Of a stretch of DNA of 64,000 bases, positions 11,001 through 21,815 are shown in pieces. Position 1 is the first letter of the stretch. Each line of letters starts with the position of its first letter. The notes under the pieces were generated by a model. That model did no database searches. It was not told where the DNA came from and was given only the letters and a program-made list of their open reading frames with translations. The position numbers were made by a program, and so were the translations under genes. The DNA is from Paramarasmius palmivorus (Eukaryota; Basidiomycota; Agaricomycetes; Agaricales; Marasmiaceae): assembly GCA_037176845.1 (NCBI GenBank), contig JAYKXP010000193.1, positions 16,227 to 80,226 of the forward strand, in the 5' to 3' direction.

Positions 11001-11583
11001 AAAACAAACTGGTTTTTCACCCCACTACTTAGTCTATGGCACACATCCAACATTATCATTTGATCTTACTGAAGCATCATTCCTAGTAGAAGGATGGTCT
11101 TCTGATATGACTGAAGAAGAATTTCTATCTCTCAGACTACAACAGATAGAACTCAGACCAGATGATTTATCTAAAGCAGCCGAAACTCTTCGTATCAATC
11201 GTTTCAGATCAAAAGCAGAGTTTGAACACAAGTATCGAACACGTCTCTACACTAGAGAATATAAGAAAGATGATCTAGTATTAGTTCGGAATTCTGCAGT
11301 AGCCAATGAATTAGGCAGAAAGTCTAAACCAAGATGGTTAGGTCCATATGCTATAGTCCGTAGAACCAAGGGAGGTTCATATGTTATTCGAGAACTAAAT
11401 GGAGCAATTTCAAGGCAAGGAATATCACCAACCCGACTGCTACCCTACATATCCCGAAAAGATTCAAGAGTCCAACAGCTAGCATCAGGATTACCGACCT
11501 CGGATGATTCATTCGATCATACAGAACAAGATGAACTTAACCCCACATATGATGAAATATTTGACTCTGAAGATGATGATTAG
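8092..11583 (+). CDS. Gypsy Pol: reverse transcriptase, RNase H, integrase
   Basis: 1163 codons, intact. RT is typical of an Agaricomycete gypsy clade: SSYRSRWFCVLKKNGSLRIV, DLQPLNKVTI, FDLFWGFDARK, PLGLLRLTSLPMG. The catalytic box is FIDD (Asp 321 and 322, nt 9052-9057). RNase H starts at YLAVDSSIYGCGFIL (about 488) and continues to AEKHVGADALSR. Integrase has an HHCC zinc finger (HEKLGHRGND...SCHQCQ, about 774-815). Its D,D,E core is seen at VYIDIMYMP, VTTDNGPEVKG and NGVVERGHF, and a C-terminal barrel includes LGRKSKPRWLGPYAIVRR. It copies the RNA into DNA and inserts it. It starts at its own ATG and is not fused to Gag. Confidence 0.95.
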   Translation: MILATETQPNSILSADELYFQHISLDTGIYSFSDIEPDDIILAPQLDKNESLVLGAYKRVAKRVRPLAAPYPEWARTIRQFPEDPLKSLSPLTPNPPEFTPTSRITNERKEKLNINPDGFLWPEEEKLFLHIMVMNEKALAFEETDRGTLSEQYFSPYIYPVIDHAPWQYKNIPIPPGILSKVIDLLKIKMNHNVYERSQSSYRSRWFCVLKKNGSLRIVHDLQPLNKVTICDAGVPPILDEFVQPYSACSVYTVFDLFWGFDARKVHPESRDLTAFMTPLGLLRLTSLPMGYTNPPTEFQQCMVFILQDEIPRTANIFIDDLPIKGPPTMYPDQNGNPEVLNENPGIRRFIWEHAVDVHRIMHRVAHAGGTFASHKLQIARQKVLIVGNWCTPDGRLPDPDRVDKILKWPVLKDPESVRRFLGLCGTVQIWIRNFSQLVKPLSELYHKNAEFIWTELRQQSFDKLKELISSAPALRPIDYDSDLPVYLAVDSSIYGCGFILSQLDEQGHRRPARYGSIPFNERESRYSQPKLELYGLFRALRQWRLYLIGIRNLYIEVDAKYISGMLNEPDMQPNAAINRWIQGILLFNFTLIHVPAEKHVGADALSRREPAEDEDIEEEYDDSWLDDLGLFIHCLTPTERTNIRNIYTEHYHHSSDSIQSYVIPVNTEDTEESESEDEEEQNIQSSINDSPADKRLHDIYKFLSTMDFPEFPDTTDNPKENSKRRRQAKYRFLQNAKWYFIKDGKMYKRNGRKIPQLVIFSSEKRHQIMHEAHEKLGHRGNDAVFHTINLRFFWPHMRKHIRYHVQSCHQCQIHSHRSHQIPLQPSTPQAIFSRVYIDIMYMPKARGFRYIVAARDDLTGFCEARALTKSTAKALAKFFWEQLYCRYGIIIHVTTDNGPEVKGAFEILMKRLGIAQVRISAYNSRANGVVERGHFIIRESIIRACDGNLSRWPELLPAAIFADRITVRKQTGFSPHYLVYGTHPTLSFDLTEASFLVEGWSSDMTEEEFLSLRLQQIELRPDDLSKAAETLRINRFRSKAEFEHKYRTRLYTREYKKDDLVLVRNSAVANELGRKSKPRWLGPYAIVRRTKGGSYVIRELNGAISRQGISPTRLLPYISRKDSRVQQLASGLPTSDDSFDHTEQDELNPTYDEIFDSEDDD

Positions 11584-11599
11584 TACTCAGTGAAGCATA

Positions 11600-11617
11600 G
11601 CAACTGAGGACAGTTGC
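11600..11617 (+). other. Hairpin just after pol stop
   Basis: GCAACTG-AGGA-CAGTTGC is a perfect 7-bp stem, 17 bases after the TAG. The ~20 bases before the 3' LTR are not purine-rich, so the usual polypurine tract is not visible here. Confidence 0.5.
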
Positions 11618-11638
11618 AATCTCTGAGTTCCCCGTGGA

Positions 11639-12508
11639 TGTAATACCACAAAATGGTATTTACATAGTGACCCAAAGTTTTGCGCTTTTTCTTGATATTA
11701 TGATACAAGTACTCTATGCCCAACCTTTCTATTTTCTATGCCTTATGCCCTATGCTTACCTTTCTATGATATTCTATGCTTATTCTATTTTAGGGATCAA
11801 CACAGCCTCATAGCTGCCACAGCTTTTGAATGACTCAGAATGACTCAAATTGACTCAGACTGACTCAGATTGATTCAGATTGATCCAGAATTACTCAAGT
11901 GCATGAGTCGCACAAAGAAATACCTGATTCATAAGCAAAAGAACCCTAGAATCATGAATGGACCCTTGATTTATAACACTTTGTACCCCAAAACTCATGT
12001 TTGCACCCTCGATTTATAGTTTCTGACTCAGTTAGATAGTTCGCTGACTGATCCATAGTTCTATTTTTAGCACACTGAAAAAGTATATAAGGAGCTGTAA
12101 TCGTAGGTACACCCCAGGAAAAATACATTTTAGCTTCATACAGCTATCATTCCTCACCCCAAGTTTTAGACTAGTCACTGTCAAGTCTAGTCTGCTGTTC
12201 GTTTATTTAGCTTGGTTCTGCATATATCAGTTAGTAGTTTCCAGAGTGAAACACTGGTATAACCAAGTCCAGTTTCAGTCAAGTATCAGAAGTTTGGTTT
12301 TGTATACATTAGTTAGTAGTTTCCAGAGTGAAACACTAGTGTAGCGAAGCTTAGTTCATCATCAGTTTTCTCAGTTACAAAAGTACCGTCGGCCAACGTT
12401 TTCGAGTTTGGTACTCTCGAATCCTATTATCCAGTCACCAGGAGGTTACCTGCCCACTAACGTTACGTGCTGCAGGAGTCTTCATTAGTTCGCTAAGAAC
12501 GGACGACA
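11639..12508 (+). repeat. Gypsy 3' LTR
   Basis: 870 bp, identical to the 5' LTR by eye apart from one C/T difference near 12192. Confidence 0.95.
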
Positions 12509-12512
12509 CCGC
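12509..12512. repeat. Target-site duplication, right
   Basis: CCGC follows the 3' LTR and matches 614-617. Joining 617 to 12513 keeps the copia Pol frame, which independently confirms the insertion point. Confidence 0.8.
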
Positions 12513-14268
12513 CAGCATAGCCAAAGTCACTAGCGAGATGGAAAAATCGGATCCATTTACACACCAACAAGCACTAGAAGGACCAAACAAAGAAAAATGG
12601 CTGGAAGCGATGAAAGATGAAATTACCCGACTAAAGAATCGAGACTCATACTCCCTATCAACTCCCCCTCCTGGAATGAACGTTCTTCCAAACAAATGGG
12701 TATACAGGTCCAAACGAAACAAAGAAGGAAATGTAGACAGATACAGAGCCAGACTTGTGGTAAAAGGGTTTTGTCAAATACCAGGGATAGATTATTCATT
12801 GGACGACACATTTGCATCAGTGGCAAAATTCACTTCCATCAGAACCATCCTATCAGTGGCGGCACATCACAATATGACCATCCATCAAATGGACGTAAAA
12901 TCTGCATACCTTTACAGAAGACTGAAACCTGAAGAAAGAGTATTCATGAAACTTCCTCCAGGACTAGACATAGGAGCCAAACCAGGAGAAGCAATGGAGC
13001 TAAAAGTAGCACTGTACGGACTTCACCAAGCAGGAAAACGATGGAACGAAAAATTTGTCCAATGGATGAAGGAGCTAGATTACACCCGATCTGAACATGA
13101 CCATGCAGTGTTCTATCGAAAAAATCCCTTCACCATCATATTCATCCACGTTGACAACATGACCATTGTGGCAGAAGATGACAAGAAAATGATGAAAGCC
13201 AAGAGCAAAATTAAATCCAAAATGGAAGTCACCAATGAAGGACAAACCAATTGGTTACTAGGCATTGAAATCCAACAGGAACATGGAAAAATTCGGCTAT
13301 GCCAGACATCATATATAAAAGCAGTATTGGAATGATTCGGTCTAAGCAATATTAAACCCACTTCTGCCCCCTTCAAAGCAAAATCATGTCCACACAACAA
13401 CTCGAAGATCTCAACTCCCGCAGCCCCTTTATCTATTCCCCCATTACCTGGCTCATCAAAGCAGCCAAACGACGAAACCCTTCATTCGACCACAGAACAG
13501 CCCAAGCAGCCCTCCTCAATGGAGACAAAGACTGGCATGTTAACAGATGCAACCATCCATGGGGAACGGAATGCAAAGAATGTTGGAAAACATTGGAACC
13601 CATCCTCCAACACTGGGATCAGTACCACGAATGCTCCCTTCCCAATGCCATTTCGAGAGTTAGTCGGGGCATTACAATATATATCCATAGCAACCAGGCC
13701 AGACATCACATATGCGCTCTCACAGTCTTCTACCAACCTACAACAACCAACAAGGGAGGACTGGAATGCGTTGCTGAAGATCTACAGTTATTTAAAGGGG
13801 ACCATGCATTACTGGCTATCATACGGGCAAACAAACGAAAAGACGGAAGACCATCAAAGGGTAGTAGGGTATTCGGATGCGGATGGAATGACTACAGAGG
13901 GACGGAGAGCTATCTCAGGATACGTATTCATGCTCAACGGTGGGGCTCTATCATGGTCGTCGAAAAGGCAACCTCTAGTAGCTCTCTCTACAACAGAAGC
14001 AGAATATGTCGCGCTCACGCACACAGCAAAGGAGGCTCTATGGATTCGGTCTTTTATGTCTGAAATTTTTGGAGGAAAGGAGGAACCGCTGCTGTTAAAA
14101 ACAGACAACCAAGGAGCGATTTCCTTATCTCTAGGAGACCGCTTCCATGCAAGAACGAAACACATCGACATACGATTCCATTTCATTCGATATACAGTCG
14201 AGAAGGAAAAGATTGTGCTAGGGTACTGTCCAACCGAAAACATGTTGGCTGAAGTGTACGAGCAATGA
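12513..14268 (+). pseudogene. Ty1/copia Pol fragment, reverse transcriptase and RNase H
   Basis: This is the second half of the copia element interrupted at 618-12508; it is in frame with the integrase part at 1-594. RT motifs are clear: NKWVYRSKRNKEGNVDRYRARLV, DVKSAYLYRRL and LKVALYGLHQAGKRWNE. The catalytic box normally written YVDD reads HVDN (nt 13147-13158), so the second catalytic aspartate is lost. A TGA at 13333-13335 breaks the frame where an arginine is usual (ILERFGLSN-like). RNase H follows in the same frame: YSDADGMTTEGRRAISGYVF, STTEAEYVAL, TDNQGAISL, RTKHIDIRFHFIR. The end (ENMLAEVYEQ) is a worn ENMLADIFTK. The element is inactive. Confidence 0.92.
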
Positions 14269-15199
14269 ATGAAACAATGTAATATGATAATATAGCCTCG
14301 ATATGATCAAGACAACGTGAGCCAACCTATAAACCTATCTATAACTATTCCTATATGTTCCTATGAAAGGCACTGGTTACACTAGTTGAACTAGCACAAC
14401 AACCAGGCCACCTATAAGCTAGTGGGGCTCCACACTAGTCCTGAAACAATCAATCCTATCCAAAGAGACTAGATGAACTAGCTCTGTCCTAGGGGTATCT
14501 CAAAGTTCTAATTTCACGACTCTAGTCTAATATAGAGAAGGGCTTTTCAAGGTTTTATTTTCTAAGTTATTTTCTGAGCATACGTCGCCTCTATGGTCAA
14601 CAATAGAAGACAAGAACTTTGCTATTGGTGCACTAGGGCTACCGCGGAGGCACTGTTCCACATGGTACGTTTCAGATATCGGTGCTAGGACATAGTTATT
14701 CCACTCGGAACTTGCTAGGAGTCCGATCTCGACCGAAATGCTTCAGATTCGTATCCAAGGAAGGTAGGCTCTGCGCCCTTGTAGTTCTATATTATATTTT
14801 CTATGTCCTAGGACAGTCCTGGAACAGAATCCTATCTGTTTCCTTGTCATAGGACTATATGTCCCTCGCTAGTGTCTGTACTAGCAGTAGGAGTCCCAAC
14901 TCGAAGCTCGAGGGATATTCTGATTGATATGGAAAGCTGTTAAGCTCCCATATGGCCCTTGTATCGATGACCCGGTTACTCGGACATTTCTAATCCTGGT
15001 AACTCTGCTCTCGAAGGTGACTCGCACCTCCAGCTTCTACCGTATTTGGTATATAGCTCTGATTTGTCCCCTAGGGTCCTTCTATGCTGTGGTAGCTGGT
15101 CCTCGTTCACTATCCCATCTCATATGTCCCATAGCGCAAGTATAGTGTAGCCATATGACCTACTAGGAAGTCTACCATGTACAGTAGCATGTCCTCGTA
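14269..15199. other. Gene-free tail after the copia element
   Basis: No credible ORF. CAATCCTATCCAA occurs near 14451 and 15255. The copia 3' LTR should lie here, but its left partner is outside the window, so the boundary cannot be set. Confidence 0.4.
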
Positions 15200-15422
15200 A
15201 GGTTCCAGCCTGCAGCCTTAGAGTCTCCAGAAACACTCTGAGCTAGGTAGTTACCAATCCTATCCAACACTCCCTGGAAGTTAATTACCTGTTCCAAATA
15301 TGGCAATTAGTACACATAAACTAGGTCTATTGAAGCTGGGGAATAGGCAAAAAGCCAGTGGCAGGAGGATTGAACTGGTAACCTCAGGGCAAGCCCCGGC
15401 ACCTGCTAAAGCCACTAGGCCA
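15200..15422 (-). repeat. tRNA-derived SINE, copy 1
   Basis: On the minus strand a tRNA-like head has an A-box-like TAGTGGCTTTAGCAGG near 15400-15415 and a B-box-like AGTTCAATCCT at 15366-15376. The following body shares AACAGGTAATT.ACTT, GGAGTGTTGG, TGGTAA.TACCTAG and GCAGGCTGG with the plus-strand copy at 28033-28265, in the same order. Pol III would transcribe it. The 3' border is approximate. Confidence 0.6.
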
Positions 15423-15536
15423 TTAATCTGTAGTGTACAAAAGTCACAGGGTTGTCTAGAGATATTACAACAACAGGGTACCCATAGTATAGGTCTACGT
15501 GCATACCAACAATCCATAATATCCATAATAGTACCA

Positions 15537-18500
15537 TTAAAATCCATCCACCTCTGGATCCCATTGCCCAGCCTCACTATCATCACCGTCAGTCCCATCG
15601 CCATCAGTCCCCACATTGAAATCGTCGAAAACGCCATCCCCTTCATCCTGCTCTTCCTCTTCACTCTCGTCATCCAATACACTCCCGGGTAACCTATCCC
15701 CTGCATCCACATCATCTCCCACCATTTCACCAACCTCCTTCTGTTCAGATCTCTCAACAGCCTCCAGCGGTTTTTTCCATTCCATCTCAAACGCCCCTTT
15801 CAACGCTCTCTGTAACTTGGCTTGGGCCAATGCAAACGCACGCGATCCCTCTACCTCTGCACTTCCTCGTCCCATCTCCACATCAGCACAAGCCTCCCAT
15901 TCCCGTGCTCTCCAGTCCAAATACTCCAATGTTCGCCGCATCTCCTCATTCACCAGCAGCACCTCCTCCTTCGCTCGTCTTGCTCTTGCGCGGCTTTTGC
16001 ACCATTCGGTCCGCAGAATCTCGTTGTTATTTTCGTCTGCACCATCCTCGAGATCGATTTTTCCACCTGATAGCCAAATCCAGGACAGCTCTTTGCGTGT
16101 CTCGCCAGTACCGAACACACTGCGATGTTCTAGGTCCTGCCGGTCTGGATGAATGAGATCGATGTCGTTGTCGTTCTGCTCATCGTCGTGGTCATCACGC
16201 TCTTCATCCTCACGGGAACACACCTCCTGAAACCTCTCCAGCTGTTCTCGCTCCTGGGCATCCTCTTCGGTCGTCCCTTTCCTGCCATTCCTTGCTTTCA
16301 CCATAGCCGGATCACGGTAGCTCCGGATATCCTCATTCCTCAATGGCTTCAATGATCTCTCCCACTTCCCTGGGCCTGCCAATACATGATACGCCTGTCG
16401 AGCCTCTCGATCCCTCCATGCGTACCATTTGGCTCGTCGAACCACGCGATTGATGACTTCACGAGACTTGCCAGACTGACGCTGCCCTCGTACGTTGGTA
16501 TTCTTGAAGAGCATCATTCGGGTCTTGACACGAAGTGTGTGGCGAATACTGTGAAGCGAGTCGTGGCATCTGGCATGCTGCAGCTTGGCCTCAGCGTTGC
16601 GCAAACCCGGTGAGCAAATCACGTCCACTCGATCGCCTGGTAGCTGTGAAGGTAACCACAGTTTGGTGTGCTCGGGGTGTTCCTCACTGTCGTACTCGGT
16701 GGGTTTGGCATCTGTCAGGTGTTGCGATAAGCCAGGCATGTAGATAGGCTGGATCTCCTGGAAGGCTCGGAGACGGCGTCTTAACGCATTTCGTTCATCT
16801 GTCAACTTGCGAGATTGTTTAACAGTCCCCTCACGCTTTTGAACTTCGAGCCGCTGGACAAGCTTCGTTCTGCAAAATCAAATGAGTACCAAGAAAATTG
16901 ACACCAAATAAGTGATGCACTGTGTATCACGAATCTCCAGCCCCATAACGATGAAGCTTGCAGCCGACACCGAATGGTACTGGCTGCCTCCCATTTTCAA
17001 CCGATTTTCCTCCTCCAGGGACAGCTCATCAAGGGCTTGCTGCTCGCTAATGACTGTCACAACAATCTTCTCAGTTACCGTCAAAAGTGACAGAATGTTA
17101 AACATAAGACTCACATTCTTCTTCTATGTGGTAAGGATTTGCGACATCCTTTTTGGGGTGAGGAGCCGCCTCCCACTCGACGCACATAGCTTCCCATTTC
17201 GCCACGAGTTCTTTGGGTAGATTGGCCGTCAGCTGTTCATGAGCCGTGGTTTGTAGGTTACGGTCCTTGATAGCGTCCTTACGTCTGCGCGCAAGAGTCT
17301 GGCCTGGTCACCGAAGGTCTGTCAGCCAAACATTACATTGATATCGATAACGACCAAACGTACCCATTGAGATATACTTATCATTATTCCATGATCCTAC
17401 ATGGGAATCGATATAGTCCTCCCGAGAGCCAGGGCCCATGGTCTTGGTCGCATTCCCGAGGTTGTTATGTTCTCCCCACAGACGCTCCATGCTCTCGCCG
17501 TCGGTGTGGCCGCTCCCCTCGATTAGGTTGAGATTGTACTGTTGGTGGTCGCCTCCTTGTTTATGTCCTGGCTCGTGAAGCTTGCCAATTGCTGGCCGGA
17601 CCTTCATAGATTTTGAAGAGGGAAAGTCAATCTCCTTCGGCCAGTTTGCCACTCGTTCATACAGATGGATGAACCACTGGCACGCTATATCGTACACGAG
17701 CAACGCTGCCAGAAGAGTCATGAAATCTCGCATGGCAACACCCAGGATGTAATCCATGTTGCGGTACCTGGATAGCAGTGTCAGTCCAGAGATGCCCCTC
17801 TTCAATTTCCGAACACTTACCGCTCGCCTTTGTGTAGGTTTCCCAGCTTCACGAACATATCAGATCTACCGCAGCACACGCCTCCCACCCCGGTATATCG
17901 AAGACCTTTCGAAAATTTGGTGTTTTGCTTCGCCAATGCTGCTAGCGGTACGCAGGTGGTTATCTGTGTGCCGTAGTCAGCCATACTTATTCTAACAACA
18001 GATCTTGGAAGGGGCCTACCTCGTCTCCTTCCGGATTCTGCAGCGCGTACGTCTCATACTCACTTCGCTTCACAAAAATACCGAGACCATTGTTGAGAGA
18101 CGGGTCTCTTGAGTGAGAGGAGACAAGTTGTTCCTTGAGACGAAAATTGGCGTCGATACACAGGCATAGCTGGTATAAAAAACTAGCCAGCGCCCTTATA
18201 TCAGTAACATGTCTGCTTTCCAGACGAAAAACATACCTTTGAGCAGCCTCCTCCCAACCTACAGGCAAGTTGATACCTGGCCAAGGGCATGACGGACATC
18301 GGACGATCAGGCGGCCTTCTTTCTGCCTCTGGTTTACGGGATCTCCTTCGATTCCTTCTACGCCGTCCGGATCATGGGCTCCACCACTCCAGAGCACCAT
18401 CTTCAAATGCCTCCATTGCCTGATAATCATGAGCAAAGGCCGGTATCTTGACTTTGGCACCTTCAGCCCTGTTCCATCGGTGAGTTTCTCGAGGGCACGA

Positions 18501-19517
18501 TAAAAGTCGTGCGTGGATCCTTTCGTGGTGAACGACGTCTTCTGTAGACTTTCCAAATAGGTGAAAGTGGCACAGGTGGTAATGCGGCCTTCTGTCACCG
18601 TTGCCGGATATAGCCCTCGACGAAGAAGTTGTTGGTACTGCGGGCGTTTTTTCTGACAACCACAGAACCACAGGTCGACCTTGTGGATGCCGTTGGTGTG
18701 TAAGATACGTAGTTTGGAATGGCTTCGGATGGGTCAAACACAGCTCCATCCTGTGTGGTTCAGTTGGATCGACACTCCAACTTTTCGGAGAGAGGAAGGC
18801 CCAAAGAAGTGTCCGTTCCACTCCTGTTCAGAATATCAGTTCCCGTTACCCCCGCATTGACAGAAATACATACCTCGATTCTATGAAAAGGAAGCCTGCG
18901 ATGTCGTCGCCGGCAACATTCTCTGCACACCATCTCTGCACCAAAGCAATCTATGCAGCGGAAGCGAGGCTCTCGATTGGCATTTTCTTCGTTTTCTTCC
19001 TCTAGGAAGTGCTGACCACGACAATCCGGACATTCCTCTTGGTTGCGAAAATCTCCTCGACCCTTTGCTCGCAGAAGTTCCACCAGAAAGTCGTCCCGGT
19101 AGTTCACTTTCCAGTATATATTCGGCTGTTTCTGATTGTCTGTCGTCAATTTCAGACTTTGAAACGTCCCAAGAGGATACTCACTGCACGCATACTCTTC
19201 CGCTTTCTCTTCTTCCCCTGCAACAACTCCATCCCTTCCTGCACAACTCCAACTTCTTCAAATATGTCGGCATTCAGAACCGCATCATATAGATCGTTTG
19301 AAGAATCCAACGCAAAATCCTTCCACCGCTCTTCAGTCCACTCAGACGACCGGTTCCATTCCATCCTACCCTTCCCTGGCGAATAATCCACCACACCTAT
19401 CCTCCCATCCACCAGTACACGTTCCTCACGGGCTGGTATAATGTCGATGTCAAAATCATCATCGTTTTCTATGCGATCGCGGTAAACGCGTCCTTTTTGT
19501 TTGCGCTTGGGAGCCAT
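15537..19517 (-). CDS. KDZ-family transposase, CxC2 class, with one in-frame TGA
   Basis: A multi-exon minus-strand gene from ATG at 19517 (MAPKRKQKG) to TAA at 15537, about 1000 residues. N-terminal CxC2 cluster: ECPDCRGQHF, then CIDCFGAEMVCRECCRRRHR (about 19030-18890). The KDZ core has CPSCPWPGINLP, CIDANFRLKEQL (Asp near 18153), TTCVPLAALAKQNTKFSKGL, GERYRNMDYILG, LLVYDIACQW (near 17690) and TDGESMERLWGEHN (near 17490). The likely D,D,E residues sit in DANFRL, YDIACQW and DGESMER (assignment from family knowledge). The acidic C-terminus resembles relatives. A TGA at 18734-18736 replaces an expected CGA in CV-PIRSHSKL. It acts in the nucleus on transposon ends. I see no terminal repeats around it. 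Confidence 0.85.
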
Positions 19518-20425
19518 AACAGGTGACCTGATGGAAAGAAAGGCAGGTGTGACAACGTCGGTCACGTTGTGACTCACTCTTCTTCCACCTCTTCCGTCGT
19601 CTTCCGTGTTCATCACAGGCCCAACAGGTATGCCTCCTTCAATCAACGAGCCCTGTTGTTGTTACTCAGACATCTTCTTTTTCAGCTTTAACACTCACGG
19701 CACATTATCGGTATGTCAGCTGTATTGGGACGATATCGATGCTGACTAGATTCTTAATCCAGCGACAAGATGGGGCCTCATCAGAGAGGATAGAAGGAAA
19801 AGGTATCCCAATCAACGCGAGGTCTAGGCTGCAGGTGAGTATTGATTGTTTTGGTGGCTTCCGATGTCTCAGGGCCTTTTGCTCTCCAGGAGCTTCTTAC
19901 GCTGCCGTTGATACAAATGCTGACGACTACTCGAGGTTGCATACGACATAGCCTTTCGCCTTTCACGCCCAATGGCACCCATACACAATGTTCCAGAAGA
20001 TCAGCCCATGTGAGAGATGCGATGCCCATTGTGAGTTTCCTCCAATATTGTCAGTAGTTGTCACTGACCAGTTGCTTTGCTACCCATAGTCTGTCCACAA
20101 CCAAGGATACACTCTCCGTGTGCGACCCTAGAGCAGAAGATGGACGAAGACGCTCCCCGATGCCATCTCAGACGTTCACACGTCCACTATTACCCTACAT
20201 TGTCTATGACCGTTGCAGTTCACAACACCCTCTTTTACCTTACCAAGATCCCCAACTGTTGTGCCTTACTCCCAGTCCATTCGATATCACCACCACTCCC
20301 CCACACCTCAACTAGTTACTTGGCCTTTACGCATTCTGTGTCATTCGTATATTCAAAAATACAGATTTTTGTCCATGAAAAACGTCCGACATAGCTACAT
20401 ACATGCCGCCACTTTCTACTACGAG
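19518..20425. other. Intergenic region, nothing recognised
   Basis: The 5' flank of the KDZ gene and 3' flank of the next gene. A frame runs upstream of the KDZ ATG but contains GTGAGT...TTTCCATCAG, an intron whose removal would not keep frame, so I start the gene at 19517. Confidence 0.4.
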
Positions 20426-21254
20426 CTACTCTGGAAGTGGTGCCTTCCCATCGATCCAAGCACGGTTCGTTGGCTTCTGGAATGCCAACAAACTCTGGGC
20501 GTAAGATTCCTCCAAAGATTCTTCCGGGTCGAGAATCTTCAACTCCATATCATAACAACAGTCCAGGAGTAGCCGTACTCGCCTGATAAATTGGCGAGCA
20601 CGCCGCCAGTCGTCACAAACTCCATGCTCGTTGATGACCTCGTCGGAGATTTTCTCCATTGACCTTATGTAGGAAAGGAGTATATTTGAAGCTGCATCCA
20701 GTGGACATGGACGTGTCGATCTCGAGGACACTCTGTGCTGATACTCTTGATAGACGTTGTCTAGCCAACGGTACGCTGAAGATCCCAAATCTTCGTCGAA
20801 AGTATTCTGTAGGTCGCCTATTCGCCAACGCGAGTCCCTGTATCGCGGTCTTAGCATCGATGTACGGAGCAAAACTTTGCCTCGACGCACCCAAGGTGTT
20901 CATGGGTTTTACAGTAGCGTTTCTCTGCCAGGTTCTTCTTCCTCCACCTGTCCTCACGCAGCGTTCTTCGAGCGGCGACTCTGTTTGGCGATTTGTAGAG
21001 TTAGTGAATGAACCTGTGCAAAGCAAAGGCAAAATTTACTCTTCGGCCTGGATCTCCTGCTTCAGACGAGCTCGTGCTTCTTTGATGTGCTCTCGGTTTT
21101 TGGCCTTGATGTCTTCACGGTTTCTGGATCGTTGTTTGTCTGTTGGACGTGGAACGAAAAAAAGATGCACTCACTTCTGATAGTATCGAGCGGATTTTTC
21201 GCAATTCGCCCTCCTTCTATCTTCCTTGCTCTTGTGAACTTTGGCCCGAGGCAT
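20426..21254 (-). CDS. Small basic KDZ-neighbour protein with NREDIKAKNRE motif
   Basis: Four exons fit one frame. The first (from ATG 21254) gives MPRAKVHKSKEDRRRANCEK and ends SARYYQK. The second gives RSRNREDIKAKNREHIKEAR. The third gives RTLREDRWRKKNLAEKRYC. The last carries LGSSAYRWLDNVYQEYQHRV and CDDWRRARQFIRRVRLLLD to TAG at 20426. Branch-like CTAAC and CTAAG precede the acceptors. The start is strongly basic and helical and resembles NYRARNREMLQAKARD in the gene at 42564 and KARERMRRYRSKLKE at 44449. Function unknown; a nucleic-acid-binding helper is an inference from charge and from its place beside KDZ genes. Confidence 0.6.
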
Positions 21255-21815
21255 CAGTGAAAATTGTGAGGAGCAGCTTGGCGCCTAAGTGTGCAATGGG
21301 CGCTTCGTGGCTGCACTTTGATCTATTGGGCGCTTTGAGGGTAGGTCAGAGCAAAAGATACTCCAGCGTCCCCCAGGCTTGCACTGTTCATCAGATTCCA
21401 AAATAACATGAAAACAAAAAAGATCAGAATGAGCACTTCTATATTTCACGTCGATCCCTTTGGTGAGCCTGGAGAGCATAAGTAAGGGATGTGGGGGGGG
21501 CCCTACGCTATAGATAAACGCGAGCCGACCAGGCTATGACGAAGTGTTTCTTACCTTTTCAAATTGAGAAATTTTTGGTTGATCGCATAAGGAGACCTGT
21601 AAGATACAGTTTCTCATTGCTGAGAAATGAGATATTTAGTGTACGGACGCAGACAGTCAAAAAACAGGGAGGCCATGGGCGCTTAATCCGGTACAAGGGA
21701 CGAAAGTCACGGAAGGAGTGATACAAATTACACGCTCAATCTTTAATGAATCATGACTTTTGGGTTCAGAACGGCATAGATTTATAATTTAAGGATACAG
21801 TATTTGACAATATAT
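21255..21815. other. Intergenic region, nothing recognised
   Basis: Upstream flank of the basic-protein gene and 3' flank of the next minus-strand gene. It contains a G-run (GGGGGGGG near 21493) and no supported ORF. Confidence 0.4.

Larger units (their letters stand above)
618..12508 (+). mobile_element. Ty3/gypsy LTR retrotransposon, nested in copia, rearranged
   Basis: Two direct 870-bp LTRs (618-1487, 11639-12508) bound gag-protease and pol. The LTRs begin TGTAATACC and end GGACGACA. I found one difference between them (C near 1171, T near 12192), so the insertion is young. CCGC flanks both sides (614-617, 12509-12512), preceded by a shared A; this is a 4- or 5-bp target duplication. Removing the element and one duplication restores the host copia frame. 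The interior is abnormal: an inverted copy of the 3' end (5312-6432) and a foreign-looking ORF (6433-7555) lie between gag and pol. The element could be a rearranged but recently mobile copy, or a damaged one; gag and pol both remain open. Confidence 0.93.

Noticed and set aside
1578..11583. Gag and Pol as one frameshifted polyprotein
   Set aside because: Pol has its own ATG after >500 bp of non-coding sequence and the inverted LTR lies between them.
14448..15269. Solo LTR ending TGTTGG/CCAACA
   Set aside because: The TGTTGG part turned out to be SINE body shared with 28200; no paired end or duplication found.
15616..16152. Ser-rich plus-strand ORF
   Set aside because: Antisense of the acidic C-terminus of the KDZ gene.
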